Made by a program: the position numbers and the translations under genes
The notes under the pieces: generated by a model
Told to the model about the DNA's origin: nothing
Database searches by the model: none
Seen by the model: only the letters and a program-made list of their open reading frames with translations
Shown here: in pieces, positions 43,708 through 54,375 of the stretch
How positions within the stretch are numbered: position 1 is the stretch's first letter
Layout of the letters: every line of letters begins with the position of its first letter
Source of the DNA: Eubacterium sp. AF16-48
GTDB lineage: Bacteria; Bacillota; Clostridia; Lachnospirales; Lachnospiraceae
DNA: 64,000 bases
Assembly: GCF_003479405.1 (NCBI RefSeq)
Contig: NZ_QUHB01000001.1
Span: 186,001-250,000 of the forward strand
Reading direction: 5' to 3'

Positions 43708-44373
43708 TTACAAATCCTTTAACTCATCTGTAAGAAATTCATCGTCATCGCCCTCATCATCAATGGTAACATCATCTTCAGTTTCAGCATTTTCTGCCTC
43801 ATCTGTAGTAACATTCAAGTCCGGTGTATCGTCAGAAGAAGTATTTATATCTTCATCCTCAAAAATATCTTCATCTTCGTCTTCGCCGTTAAATATTTTA
43901 CCAACAGTTTCATTCACCTTATCCTTAGCATTAGATGCAACAGTTGAAACCTTATCCTTCATCATATTGATATTGTCTTCACCAACTTTTTCAACAATTA
44001 TGTCTTTAGCATCATTAGCTTTTTCTTTGGCGAAATCCGTTGCATTGTTAATTTTATCCTTTATATTATCAATGTTTTCCTCGCCGATTTTATCAGTAAC
44101 TGTATTTTTTAATTTATCAGCAGCATCAATAACCATGTCAGCAGTATCATCTGCTACCTTTTTAACTTTCTTTTTATTAATGGTTATTGTAACTTTTGTG
44201 TTTCCGTCGGAATCATCATTTTTGTTAAATTCAAAGGCTTTTGTATCATCGAAATCGTCGAAATCATCTGCCTTTGTTTCACGTGTGTCTTTGCGTTTCT
44301 TTACATAAAGTGCACTTCCTGCTGCGGCTCCAACAACTGCTGCGGTTCCGAATAGCTTTTTTAAAAATCCCAT
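43708..44373 (-). CDS. Acidic, amphipathic-repeat (LEA/apolipoprotein-like) protein of unknown function
   Basis: A 221-residue protein. A short N-terminal hydrophobic helix (MGFLKKLFGTAAVVGAAAG) probably anchors it in the membrane. An acidic segment follows, then about 90 residues of imperfect helical repeats with the pattern DKIGEENIDNIKDK / EKVGEDNINMMKDK alternating with A-K-D-K-heptads. It ends in a strongly acidic tail. The pattern resembles LEA- or YtxH-type stress proteins that bind membranes, but I cannot assign a family. The start at 44373 is set by GGAGG at spacing 9; an in-frame upstream ATG at 44394 lacks an SD. Confidence 0.65.
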   Translation of the reverse strand: MGFLKKLFGTAAVVGAAAGSALYVKKRKDTRETKADDFDDFDDTKAFEFNKNDDSDGNTKVTITINKKKVKKVADDTADMVIDAADKLKNTVTDKIGEENIDNIKDKINNATDFAKEKANDAKDIIVEKVGEDNINMMKDKVSTVASNAKDKVNETVGKIFNGEDEDEDIFEDEDINTSSDDTPDLNVTTDEAENAETEDDVTIDDEGDDDEFLTDELKDL

Positions 44374-44551
44374 ATATAAAATCCTCCGATACATTTATTT
44401 TTATGCAATAGCATAATTATTATCATTTATTATAATACTATTTTAGCCGAAATAAAAGCAGTAATACATTAAAAAACATTACTTGAATAAAAAAAACAAA
44501 AATGTTAGTCTATAAAAAGTGATTTTAAAAAGAATGATAAAGAGGATTAAT

Positions 44552-45346
44552 ATGAATAATAGAAAAATAGTTTTTTTCGATATTGACGGAACAATATATA
44601 GATTTGATACAGGGATGCCAAAGGATACTTATGAGGCAATTAAACTTTTAAAGGCCAAGGGACATATTCCGGTTATATGTACCGGACGAACAAGGTGTAT
44701 GATTTATAAAGAACATATGGCTCCGGGATTTCGGGATATTGTAGCCGGTGCCGGAACATATGTGGAAATTGATGGTAAGGAGCTATATTGCAATACCATT
44801 AATAATAATGAGGCAAGAAGAGTAATAGATGGCTTTGTAAGAAATGGCTTTGTTCCGGTGGCTGAAGGAAGAGACAACATTTATATTGGAAGGGATATCA
44901 GTGATTTAACTGAAACCACAAAGCATGTATATAATGTTTACAGAGAAAGTATGGGGGATTTTATATTAAGTACAGATGAAAGTGAAATAAATGTATCTAA
45001 GGTAAGTGCATTATTTACTAATCACAGTAATCCTGAGGGAATGATAAAGGAATTTGAAAATGATTACACCATTATATCTCATCAGCATAGTTTATTGGAG
45101 TTAGTTCCAAAGGGATATAATAAAGCTGTGGGAATAGAAAAATTAATTAAAGCATTAAACATTCCATGGGAAAATACATATGCTTTCGGTGACAGTTTAA
45201 ATGACATTGACATGCTAAAATATGTTAAGTATGGCTGTGCCATGGGAAATAGTGATGATGCCATAAAGGAAGCTACAAAGTATCATACTTCTGACTTTGA
45301 TAAGAGTGGAATATATGAGGCACTAAAAAAATTTGAATTAATATAA
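44552..45346 (+). CDS. HAD-superfamily (Cof type, IIB) phosphatase
   Basis: A 264-residue cytoplasmic hydrolase. Motif I is FFDIDGTIY with the nucleophile Asp, motif II VICTGRT, motif III the Lys in KGYNKAVGIEKL, and motif IV FGDSLNDIDML. The cap lies between motifs II and III, as in class IIB sugar-phosphate or FMN phosphatases. The substrate cannot be told from sequence. The start is at 44552, with AGAGG 6 nt upstream; an in-frame ATG at 44519 has no SD. The 8-oxoguanine glycosylase gene starts 10 bp later and is probably co-transcribed. Confidence 0.88.
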   Translation: MNNRKIVFFDIDGTIYRFDTGMPKDTYEAIKLLKAKGHIPVICTGRTRCMIYKEHMAPGFRDIVAGAGTYVEIDGKELYCNTINNNEARRVIDGFVRNGFVPVAEGRDNIYIGRDISDLTETTKHVYNVYRESMGDFILSTDESEINVSKVSALFTNHSNPEGMIKEFENDYTIISHQHSLLELVPKGYNKAVGIEKLIKALNIPWENTYAFGDSLNDIDMLKYVKYGCAMGNSDDAIKEATKYHTSDFDKSGIYEALKKFELI

Positions 45347-45356
45347 AGGATGTAAT

Positions 45357-46247
45357 ATGAGAATACTGAAGGATAAAAATAATATAATAATAAAGGAAAT
45401 TAGTGATTTTGATTTACAGCAGACCTTAGAATGTGGACAATGCTTCAGATTTTATAAACAGGACGAACAGGATTATGTTGTAGTAGCCTATGGCAGGCTT
45501 TTACATATAATGGAAAAGGATAACAACCTTGTTTTTCTTAATAAAACAATTAAGGAAGTTGAAAATATATGGATACCATACTTTGATTTAAACAGAGATT
45601 ATGGAAAAATTAAGGAGTTTCTTCTGAAAAGTGATGAAACCTTAGAGCCTGCGATAAAAGAAAAAAACGGCGTAAGGATTCTTAATCAGGAGTTTGTGGA
45701 AACATTAATATCCTTTATAATTTCCCAAAATAAGCAGATTCCCCATATAAAACATATTGTGAAAACAATCAGTGAGAATTTTGGTGACTATTTAGGGGAG
45801 GTAAATGGAGAAAAATACTATTCCTTTCCTAATATGAAACAGTTAAGCAATATTACCGAGGCAGATTTCAGGGAAATGAAAACAGGTTTTAGGGCACCTT
45901 ATTTGTCAGACGCAGTTGAGAAACTTTCTACAGGCATCATAAACGAAAAGGAAATTAGAATGTTAAAGGAGGAAGATGCCAGAAAGAAACTAATGGAAAT
46001 AAAGGGAGTTGGTGAAAAAGTTGCTAACTGCGTAATGCTTTTTTCGTTGGGATACAGGCAGGCATTTCCTATTGATGTGTGGATAAAAAGAATTATGGAG
46101 ACTTTATATTTTAACGGAAAAGATACCTCAAAGGAGATAATAGGAAAATGTGCTAAGGAATTATATGGAGAATATGGTGGCTACGCACAACAATATCTGT
46201 TTTGTTTTGGAAGAGATAATAAAGTTGGAAAAAACAAAAATGAATAG
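45357..46247 (+). CDS. ogg: 8-oxoguanine DNA glycosylase (Ogg1-type HhH-GPD)
   Basis: A 296-residue base-excision repair enzyme. The N-terminal domain has LQQTLECGQCFRF, typical of the Ogg1/AlkA TBP-like region. The helix-hairpin-helix is MEIKGVGEKVANCV with the Schiff-base lysine Lys221, followed by FPIDVWIKRIM with the catalytic Asp240. The two-domain layout and length match bacterial Ogg1-like enzymes of Clostridia rather than MutM. It would remove 8-oxoG and cut the abasic site. It sits 10 bp after the HAD gene; there is no clear terminator before the groESL promoter. Confidence 0.9.
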   Translation: MRILKDKNNIIIKEISDFDLQQTLECGQCFRFYKQDEQDYVVVAYGRLLHIMEKDNNLVFLNKTIKEVENIWIPYFDLNRDYGKIKEFLLKSDETLEPAIKEKNGVRILNQEFVETLISFIISQNKQIPHIKHIVKTISENFGDYLGEVNGEKYYSFPNMKQLSNITEADFREMKTGFRAPYLSDAVEKLSTGIINEKEIRMLKEEDARKKLMEIKGVGEKVANCVMLFSLGYRQAFPIDVWIKRIMETLYFNGKDTSKEIIGKCAKELYGEYGGYAQQYLFCFGRDNKVGKNKNE

Positions 46248-46291
46248 AATATTTATTTTGTTAATAAATTGTAAAAATATAACATTAGGTA

Positions 46292-46319
46292 TTGCATTAA
46301 TCAAAAAAAGTGTTACTAT
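46292..46319 (+). promoter_or_regulatory. Promoter for groES-groEL
   Basis: TTGCAT (46292-46297), a 16-nt spacer and TACTAT (46314-46319) end 13 bp before the CIRCE operator, so the operator lies at the transcription start. Confidence 0.6.
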
Positions 46320-46332
46320 TATTGTTAGTTGA

Positions 46333-46359
46333 TTAGCACTCATATATGTGGAGTGCTAA
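46333..46359. promoter_or_regulatory. CIRCE operator (HrcA site) upstream of groES
   Basis: Perfect TTAGCACTC-N9-GAGTGCTAA, 28 bp before the groES start. HrcA bound here represses groESL until heat shock. Confidence 0.96.
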
Positions 46360-46387
46360 CAAGAAATGTTATTATGGAGGTTAAAAA

Positions 46388-48312
<1,925 letters not shown>

Positions 48313-48345
48313 TTAATAATTGCTGCTTATGTAGCAGATAAAAAA

Positions 48346-48389
48346 GCCTATGGGATAACATGATATGTTTCCCGTAGGCGTTTTTTTTG
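48346..48389 (+). terminator. Rho-independent terminator after groEL
   Basis: GCCTATGGGATAACA pairs with TGTTTCCCGTAGGC (one G-T pair, one bulge), followed by eight T residues. Confidence 0.85.
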
Positions 48390-48540
48390 ATGTAAAAATG
48401 ATAAAAATACACCATTTTTTACTTAGGTATTAATTTTTTAAAAAGTGCCTAAAATAGGGCATAAAAACAATTTTATTATTGGAATGACAAAGCATATATG
48501 ATACAATTTATTTATATTAAATTAAAGGAGCGAAAATATA

Positions 48541-51162
48541 ATGAAAGGTATTAAAAGAAGTATTTTATCATTAATGCTGGTACTTGCGTTAGTAGTATCA
48601 GGTGTGTCGGTTATGCCTGTAAAGGCTTTAGAGCTTAATGCTAATCCGATTACAAATTTAAAATTTGTGGAAAACAGCAATGGTTCATGTACAATAACAT
48701 GGGACAAACTAAGTGGAGGTTCTTATAATATTTATAAGGCAAAAAGCCGATATGCAAAGTACAGTAAAGTTGCCACTGTTTCAGATTCTGCATATACAGA
48801 CACTGATTACAATGGCGAATATTATAAAGTATCATATGTTTCAGATAAGGAATATGAACTTTCAACCCCTATTTCATATGAAATACAGACTTTTGGTTTA
48901 AACACTAATATTTTTGAACCTACAGACAGTACATCAGAAATACAGTCATGCATTAATAATATTTATAAGAAAACAGAAGCAGGACAATTTATTTCAGACA
49001 GAAATGCATTAATGTTTGCACCGGGAAATTACAGTAAAGATATTAATGTGGAAGTTGGATTTTACACGCAGGTTGCAGGACTTGGCATTTCACCGGAAAA
49101 TACTGTAATTGGTAATATAAACTGTAAGGCTGAATGGATGAAAGGTAAAAAATATGACGGTTCAGTAAATTATAATGCCCTTTGCAATTTCTGGCGTTCA
49201 GTAGAAAATCTTACTACAACAGCGAACAGCACCATGTGGGCTGTTTCTCAGGCTACTTCTATGAGAAGAATGAATATTAAAGGTAATCTTGATTTGCATC
49301 ATCAGGGTGGTTATGCCAGTGGTGGTTTTCTTGCAGACACAAAAGTTGCAGGAAGAAAATACACATATAAAGACCAGAAAACAGGTAAGCAGATTGATAC
49401 GGAAGCAGGAATATCAGCAGGTTCACAGCAACAGTGGATTTCAAGAAATACCGAAATGAACAGATGGGATGGAAGCGTTTGGAATTACGTTTTTGTAGGA
49501 TGTAGCGTTGCATCATTATACGATAAAACAAACATCAGCAATGGACCAAACGGTGAGTGGCCGTATTTATCTTTCACCAAGGTTTCAGAAACTCCTGAGT
49601 GTCAGGAAAAGCCGTTTTTAATGAAAAATGATGATGGAAAATATGGCGTATATGTACCGGCAGTTAGAAAAAACTCTACAGGTGTTTCATGGGCAAATGA
49701 AAACGAAGGCGAATTCATAGACCTTGACCGTTTTTATGTTGCTAAGCCATCAGATAGTGCAACAAAAATTAACGACGAATTAAAAACAGGCAAAAACCTT
49801 ATACTTACTCCCGGAATATATAATCTTTCCCAGGCAATTAATATAACTAATGAAAACACTATTGTTCTAGGATTGGGATATGCAACATTGGAACCTGTAA
49901 ATGGAAATCAGTGTATGACTGTTTCAAATGTAGGAGGAGTAAAAATAGCCGGCGTATTATTTGATGCAGGAGCAAAGAAATCATCTGCACTTTTAACAGT
50001 TGGAACATCTGGAGATAAAACATCTCATAAGGATAACCCTATTTTGTTAAGTGATACCTTTTACAGAGTAGGTGGAGCAGATTCAAATCCGGGAAAGGTT
50101 ACAACATGTGTTATAATTAACAGCAGCGACGTAATAGGCGACAATTTCTGGGTTTGGAGAGCAGATCATGGAGCAGGTGTAGGCTGGAATAAAAATACAG
50201 CTGATACCGGTGTAATAATAAATGGTGACAATGTTACAACTTACGGACTTATGGTAGAACACTTCCAAAAATATCAGACAATATGGAATGGTAACGGTGG
50301 TAAGTGTTATATGTATCAAAGTGAATTGCCTTATGACATAACATCCCAGAATGTATGGAATGCAAAGGGCTCATATGGATATACTGATTATAAGGTTTCT
50401 TCAAATGTAAAAACTCATGAAGCCTATGGAATTGGCATTTATTCATGTTATCAGGCGGCTACATGTTTCTTGAAGTCTGCCGTGGAATGTCCTAATACAC
50501 CGGGTGTTAAATTTACTAATGTATGTACATATAGTTTAAGTGGAAATGGTGGTATAGATTATGCCATAAATAAAAGCGGATATGGAGTATATACTTCAAG
50601 CGAAATGTGTAAGATTATGTCATATTCTAACGGCAAGGCCGTATGTGATAAGACAGGTACAAAAGCTAAAAAGAGTATATGGTCAACATCAATTAATGTA
50701 GCCACAAATTCTCTGACATACACCGGAAAAGCCATAAAACGTAAGGTAACGGTTAAGTATAGAGGAATCACATTACGTAAAGGAACAGATTATACTGTTA
50801 CATATAAAAACAATAAAGATATTGGAACATCAAAAATAATTATAAATGGTATCGGAAACTTTAGGGAAAGCGACTACGTTACATTTAAAATAGTTCCTGG
50901 AAAAACAAAAATTACAAAGAAAAAAGCAACAAAGAAGAAAGTAAATATTCAGTTTGCAAAGGTAAAAGGAGCTAAAGGATATCAGGTTGTATATTCTACA
51001 AGTAAAAAGTTTAAAGGCAAAACTGTAAAAAACATTAAGAAAACAAAACTTACATTTAAGAGAAAGAATAACAGCACCTATTATGTTAAAGTAAGAGCTT
51101 TGAAAAAAGTTGGTAGAAAAACATATTATGGAAGTTACTGTAAAACAGTAAAAATTAAATAA
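48541..51162 (+). CDS. Secreted beta-helix (GH55-like) protein, putative polysaccharide-active enzyme
   Basis: An 873-residue exported protein. The signal peptide ends near PVKALE (about residue 30). A short FN3-like domain (35-110) is followed by a large repetitive beta-strand region (115-700). The central region has GSQQQWISRN, EKPFLMK, LDRFYVAKPSD, LTPGIYNLSQAI, VLGLGYATLEPVNG, WVWRADHGAG and MVEHFQKYQ. This matches, from memory, a family of Streptomyces secreted proteins with an apparent double right-handed beta-helix, related in form to GH55 beta-1,3-glucanases; activity is unproven. A bacterial Ig-like domain (YTGKAIKRKVTV, GTDYTVTYKNN) and a very lysine-rich FN3-like C-terminal domain probably bind the cell wall. 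There is no sortase signal. It is monocistronic. Confidence 0.75.
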   Translation: MKGIKRSILSLMLVLALVVSGVSVMPVKALELNANPITNLKFVENSNGSCTITWDKLSGGSYNIYKAKSRYAKYSKVATVSDSAYTDTDYNGEYYKVSYVSDKEYELSTPISYEIQTFGLNTNIFEPTDSTSEIQSCINNIYKKTEAGQFISDRNALMFAPGNYSKDINVEVGFYTQVAGLGISPENTVIGNINCKAEWMKGKKYDGSVNYNALCNFWRSVENLTTTANSTMWAVSQATSMRRMNIKGNLDLHHQGGYASGGFLADTKVAGRKYTYKDQKTGKQIDTEAGISAGSQQQWISRNTEMNRWDGSVWNYVFVGCSVASLYDKTNISNGPNGEWPYLSFTKVSETPECQEKPFLMKNDDGKYGVYVPAVRKNSTGVSWANENEGEFIDLDRFYVAKPSDSATKINDELKTGKNLILTPGIYNLSQAINITNENTIVLGLGYATLEPVNGNQCMTVSNVGGVKIAGVLFDAGAKKSSALLTVGTSGDKTSHKDNPILLSDTFYRVGGADSNPGKVTTCVIINSSDVIGDNFWVWRADHGAGVGWNKNTADTGVIINGDNVTTYGLMVEHFQKYQTIWNGNGGKCYMYQSELPYDITSQNVWNAKGSYGYTDYKVSSNVKTHEAYGIGIYSCYQAATCFLKSAVECPNTPGVKFTNVCTYSLSGNGGIDYAINKSGYGVYTSSEMCKIMSYSNGKAVCDKTGTKAKKSIWSTSINVATNSLTYTGKAIKRKVTVKYRGITLRKGTDYTVTYKNNKDIGTSKIIINGIGNFRESDYVTFKIVPGKTKITKKKATKKKVNIQFAKVKGAKGYQVVYSTSKKFKGKTVKNIKKTKLTFKRKNNSTYYVKVRALKKVGRKTYYGSYCKTVKIK

Positions 51163-51170
51163 GATTATGA

Positions 51171-51208
51171 AAGAGGCACATGATATTGATTATTGTGTGC
51201 TTCTTTTT
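51171..51208 (+). terminator. Rho-independent terminator after the beta-helix protein gene
   Basis: AGAGGCACA pairs with TGTGCTTCT (one G-T pair), followed by T4. Confidence 0.75.
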
Positions 51209-51272
51209 CGATTTTCTGGCATTCTTTTTTCATATGTGGTAAAATAGGCTGAAATGTTTTGAGGATATTAAT

Positions 51273-53297
51273 ATGTTGCTTAATGAATTAAAAGGAATAG
51301 GTCAGAAAACTGAAAATTTGTTTGAAAAAGTAGGTGTATCCAGTGTTGAAGACTTACTGGAGTATTATCCCAGATATTACGATGTTTATGAAGAACCTGT
51401 AATTGTCCGTAAATTAGATTGTGACAGGACTCAGGCGGTTAAAGCAACAGTTGTAAGGGATGTTGCAGTGAAAAAAGTCCGTAATTTGCAAATTGTTACA
51501 GCTTATCTTAGAGATAGTGAAGGCTACGGAATTAAAGCTATCTGGTTTAATTCACCATATTTAAGAAGTAAATTAAAAAATGGTGACGTTTATATTTTTA
51601 GGGGATTTGTAAGAGAATCTAAAGGTAGTTTTGAAATAGAGCAGCCAAAAATCTTTACAATAAAAGAATACACCTCAAAAATGGGAGAAATGCAGCCGGT
51701 TTATCCTCTTACTCACGGTCTGACAAATACTTTAGTTCAAAAATCTGTTACACAGGCACTTAATATTATTGACATAAATGAAAATCTTCCTGTGTCGGTT
51801 AAAGAGAAATATTCTTTAGAAGATAGAAGGGTGGCTATTAAAAATATTCATTTTCCGAAAAACATGAAAGAGCTTTCTACAGCAAGAAAAAGACTGGTAT
51901 TTGACGAATTTTTTGAATTTATTAATACTCTTAGGAATTTAAAAGATAACAATAAAAATGAAAAAAATGAATATATTTTAGAAGAACCTGATGAGGTTGA
52001 AAATTTAATAAAAAATCTTCCCTATAATCTCACATCTGCACAACTTCGCACATGGGAGGAAATAAAAAAAGATATCTCATCTCCTAAAGTTATGAACAGG
52101 TTAATTCAGGGAGATGTTGGATCCGGTAAAACGATAGTTGCTTTTTTAGCATTAATAACTGCTGCATTAAACGGATATCAGGGGGCACTTATGGCACCTA
52201 CGGAAGTTCTTGCAAGACAGCATTTTGAACAGCTAAAAGAAACATTAGAAAAAAATAATATTGATTTGTGTCCTGTTATACTTGTAGGCTCCATGAAGGC
52301 TAAAGAAAAAAGGATGGTTTATCAGGATATTGAAAGTGGCACGGCAGACGTTATAATAGGAACCCACGCTCTTATCCAAGATAAAGTTAAATATAAAAAC
52401 CTAGCCCTTGTAGTTACTGATGAGCAGCATAGATTTGGAGTAAGACAACGTGAAGCAATTTCCGGGAAAGGAAGCAGACCTCATACAATAGTTATGAGTG
52501 CAACACCTATTCCAAGAACCCTTGCCATTATAATGTATGGCGACCTTGATATTTCAATAATTGATGAATTGCCTGCTGGAAGGCGACCTATAGCCAACTG
52601 TGTTGTCGGCAAAGATTACAGATATAACGCCTATAATTTTATTGAAAAGCAGGTGGCACAGGGACGTCAGGTTTACATTATATGTCCTACGGTAGAATAC
52701 AGCGAAGCTGTAGAAGGTGAAAATGTTATTGAATATGCCGATAAGCTTAAGCAGATATTTCCACCGGCAATTAATGTATCTTTTTTGCATGGAAGAATGA
52801 AACCTGCTGAAAAAAATGATATAATGGAGAAGTTCTCAAAAAATGAAATACAGGTTTTAGTTTCAACCACTGTTGTGGAGGTTGGTGTTAATGTTCCCAA
52901 TGCCACGGTTATGATGGTTGAAAATGCAGAACGTTTTGGATTAGCCCAGCTGCATCAGCTTAGGGGCCGTGTAGGAAGAGGAAAGTTTCAATCCTACTGT
53001 ATTTTTATAAATGGCAGCGAAAAGAAGGAAGCAAAAGACCGCCTTGAAATATTAAATAAATCTAACGACGGATTTTTTATTGCAAATGAAGATTTGAAGT
53101 TAAGGGGGCCGGGTGATTTTTTCGGTGTCAGACAAAGTGGTGATTTTGAATTTAAAATCGGCGATATTATGAATGATGCTGATACTTTAAAAAAAGCTGC
53201 TGATGCAATTAATTTAATTGAATCCGGCGAATTGTGTGTATCAGATGAGGAAATGGAAATGATGAATACATCAAAAATTTCATCAATTAATATATAA
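51273..53297 (+). CDS. recG: ATP-dependent DNA helicase RecG
   Basis: A 674-residue branched-DNA helicase that processes stalled forks and Holliday junctions. The N-terminal wedge/OB region includes LLEYYPRYYD. Helicase motifs are all present: Walker A GDVGSGKT, APTEVLARQ, the DEQH box (VTDEQHRFG), SATPIPRTLA, then LHGRMKPAEK, VSTTVVEVGVNVPNA and LHQLRGRVGRG. GAGG precedes the ATG. It is followed 27 bp later by ddl, so recG, ddl and murF may form one transcript. Confidence 0.97.
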   Translation: MLLNELKGIGQKTENLFEKVGVSSVEDLLEYYPRYYDVYEEPVIVRKLDCDRTQAVKATVVRDVAVKKVRNLQIVTAYLRDSEGYGIKAIWFNSPYLRSKLKNGDVYIFRGFVRESKGSFEIEQPKIFTIKEYTSKMGEMQPVYPLTHGLTNTLVQKSVTQALNIIDINENLPVSVKEKYSLEDRRVAIKNIHFPKNMKELSTARKRLVFDEFFEFINTLRNLKDNNKNEKNEYILEEPDEVENLIKNLPYNLTSAQLRTWEEIKKDISSPKVMNRLIQGDVGSGKTIVAFLALITAALNGYQGALMAPTEVLARQHFEQLKETLEKNNIDLCPVILVGSMKAKEKRMVYQDIESGTADVIIGTHALIQDKVKYKNLALVVTDEQHRFGVRQREAISGKGSRPHTIVMSATPIPRTLAIIMYGDLDISIIDELPAGRRPIANCVVGKDYRYNAYNFIEKQVAQGRQVYIICPTVEYSEAVEGENVIEYADKLKQIFPPAINVSFLHGRMKPAEKNDIMEKFSKNEIQVLVSTTVVEVGVNVPNATVMMVENAERFGLAQLHQLRGRVGRGKFQSYCIFINGSEKKEAKDRLEILNKSNDGFFIANEDLKLRGPGDFFGVRQSGDFEFKIGDIMNDADTLKKAADAINLIESGELCVSDEEMEMMNTSKISSINI

Positions 53298-53324
53298 ATT
53301 TGAGAGGAGTATAGTACATTAGTT

Positions 53325-54356
53325 ATGGATATAGTAGTTTTATGTGGAGGAAACAGTACAGAAAGAGAAGTTTCAATAAGCTCAGGATATAATGTTTGTC
53401 AGGCACTTCGTGAAAAAAATCACAATGCTATTTTGATGGATGTTTTCTTTGGAATGGATAATTGTGATATTTTTGAAACCTCAAAAAGCACATATGATGT
53501 TACAAAAGAAAAAGACTACATAAAAAGCCTTTCTACAAAAGTTAAAGAAACTGAAGAAAAAAGAAAAAGCTTCTTTGGAAATAATGTAATTGAAATATGT
53601 AAAAAAGCTGACATTGTATTTCTTGCCTTACATGGAAAAAACGGTGAAGACGGAAAATGTCAGGCAGCCTTTGATTTATATGGAATTAAATACACCGGTT
53701 CAGGACATTTAGCCAGTGCCATGGGAATGGATAAGGCAGTTACAAAACAGATTTTTATGTCAAAAGGTGTTCCAACAGCTAAAAGTGTCTGGGTGAAAAA
53801 AGGTGAAGATACAGACCTCAACCGCTTAAATATGTCACTTCCTCTTGTAGTTAAAGCCTGCAACGGTGGCTCAAGTGTTGGTGTGGTTTTAGTAAAAGAC
53901 GAAAAGGATTACCAAAATGCCGTGGAAGAATGTTTCAAATATGATAACGAAATATTAATTGAAGATTTTATAGAAGGACGGGAATTTTCCATTGGAGTTT
54001 TAAATGGAAAGGCATTACCTATTGTGGAAATTATACCAAGAGAAGGATGGTATGACTATGAAAACAAATATAAAGATGGTGCTACAACTCATGTTTGTCC
54101 TGCTAATTTAAGTGATGAACTTACAGAGAAAATGCAGCAGGTAGCTGTTGATGCCTGTGATGCAATTGGTTGTTCGCTATGTTCAAGAGCAGACGTTATG
54201 ATGGATAAAGCTGGAAATATGTTTTGCTTAGAAGTAAATACATTACCGGGTATGACTTCCACAAGTCTTATTCCTGATGAGGCAAGGGCAATAGGTGTGG
54301 ATTATCCGTCTCTTTGTAATAAAATAGTAGAATTGTCGTTAAACAAATATAAATAA
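53325..54356 (+). CDS. ddl: D-alanine--D-alanine ligase
   Basis: A 343-residue ATP-grasp ligase that makes the D-Ala-D-Ala dipeptide for peptidoglycan. The N-terminus VVLCGGNSTEREVSISSG is diagnostic, followed by HGKNGEDGKCQAAFDLYGIKYTGSG, KACNGGSSVGV, EDFIEGREFSIGVL and the C-terminal EVNTLPGMTSTSL with the metal and D-Ala site. The SD (GAGAGGAG) is about 16 nt before the ATG, longer than usual, and no better in-frame start exists. A VanG-like D-Ala-D-Ser ligase is an alternative, but the location beside murF fits a housekeeping Ddl. Confidence 0.92.
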   Translation: MDIVVLCGGNSTEREVSISSGYNVCQALREKNHNAILMDVFFGMDNCDIFETSKSTYDVTKEKDYIKSLSTKVKETEEKRKSFFGNNVIEICKKADIVFLALHGKNGEDGKCQAAFDLYGIKYTGSGHLASAMGMDKAVTKQIFMSKGVPTAKSVWVKKGEDTDLNRLNMSLPLVVKACNGGSSVGVVLVKDEKDYQNAVEECFKYDNEILIEDFIEGREFSIGVLNGKALPIVEIIPREGWYDYENKYKDGATTHVCPANLSDELTEKMQQVAVDACDAIGCSLCSRADVMMDKAGNMFCLEVNTLPGMTSTSLIPDEARAIGVDYPSLCNKIVELSLNKYK

Positions 54357-54375
54357 TGTTGATTGGAGCAAATAA

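Noticed and set aside
43763..44308. 181-codon Ser/Val-rich frame opposite the acidic repeat protein
   Set aside because: Complement of a Glu/Asp/Lys-rich gene; low complexity, no SD, and the opposite frame has a clear SD and anchor.
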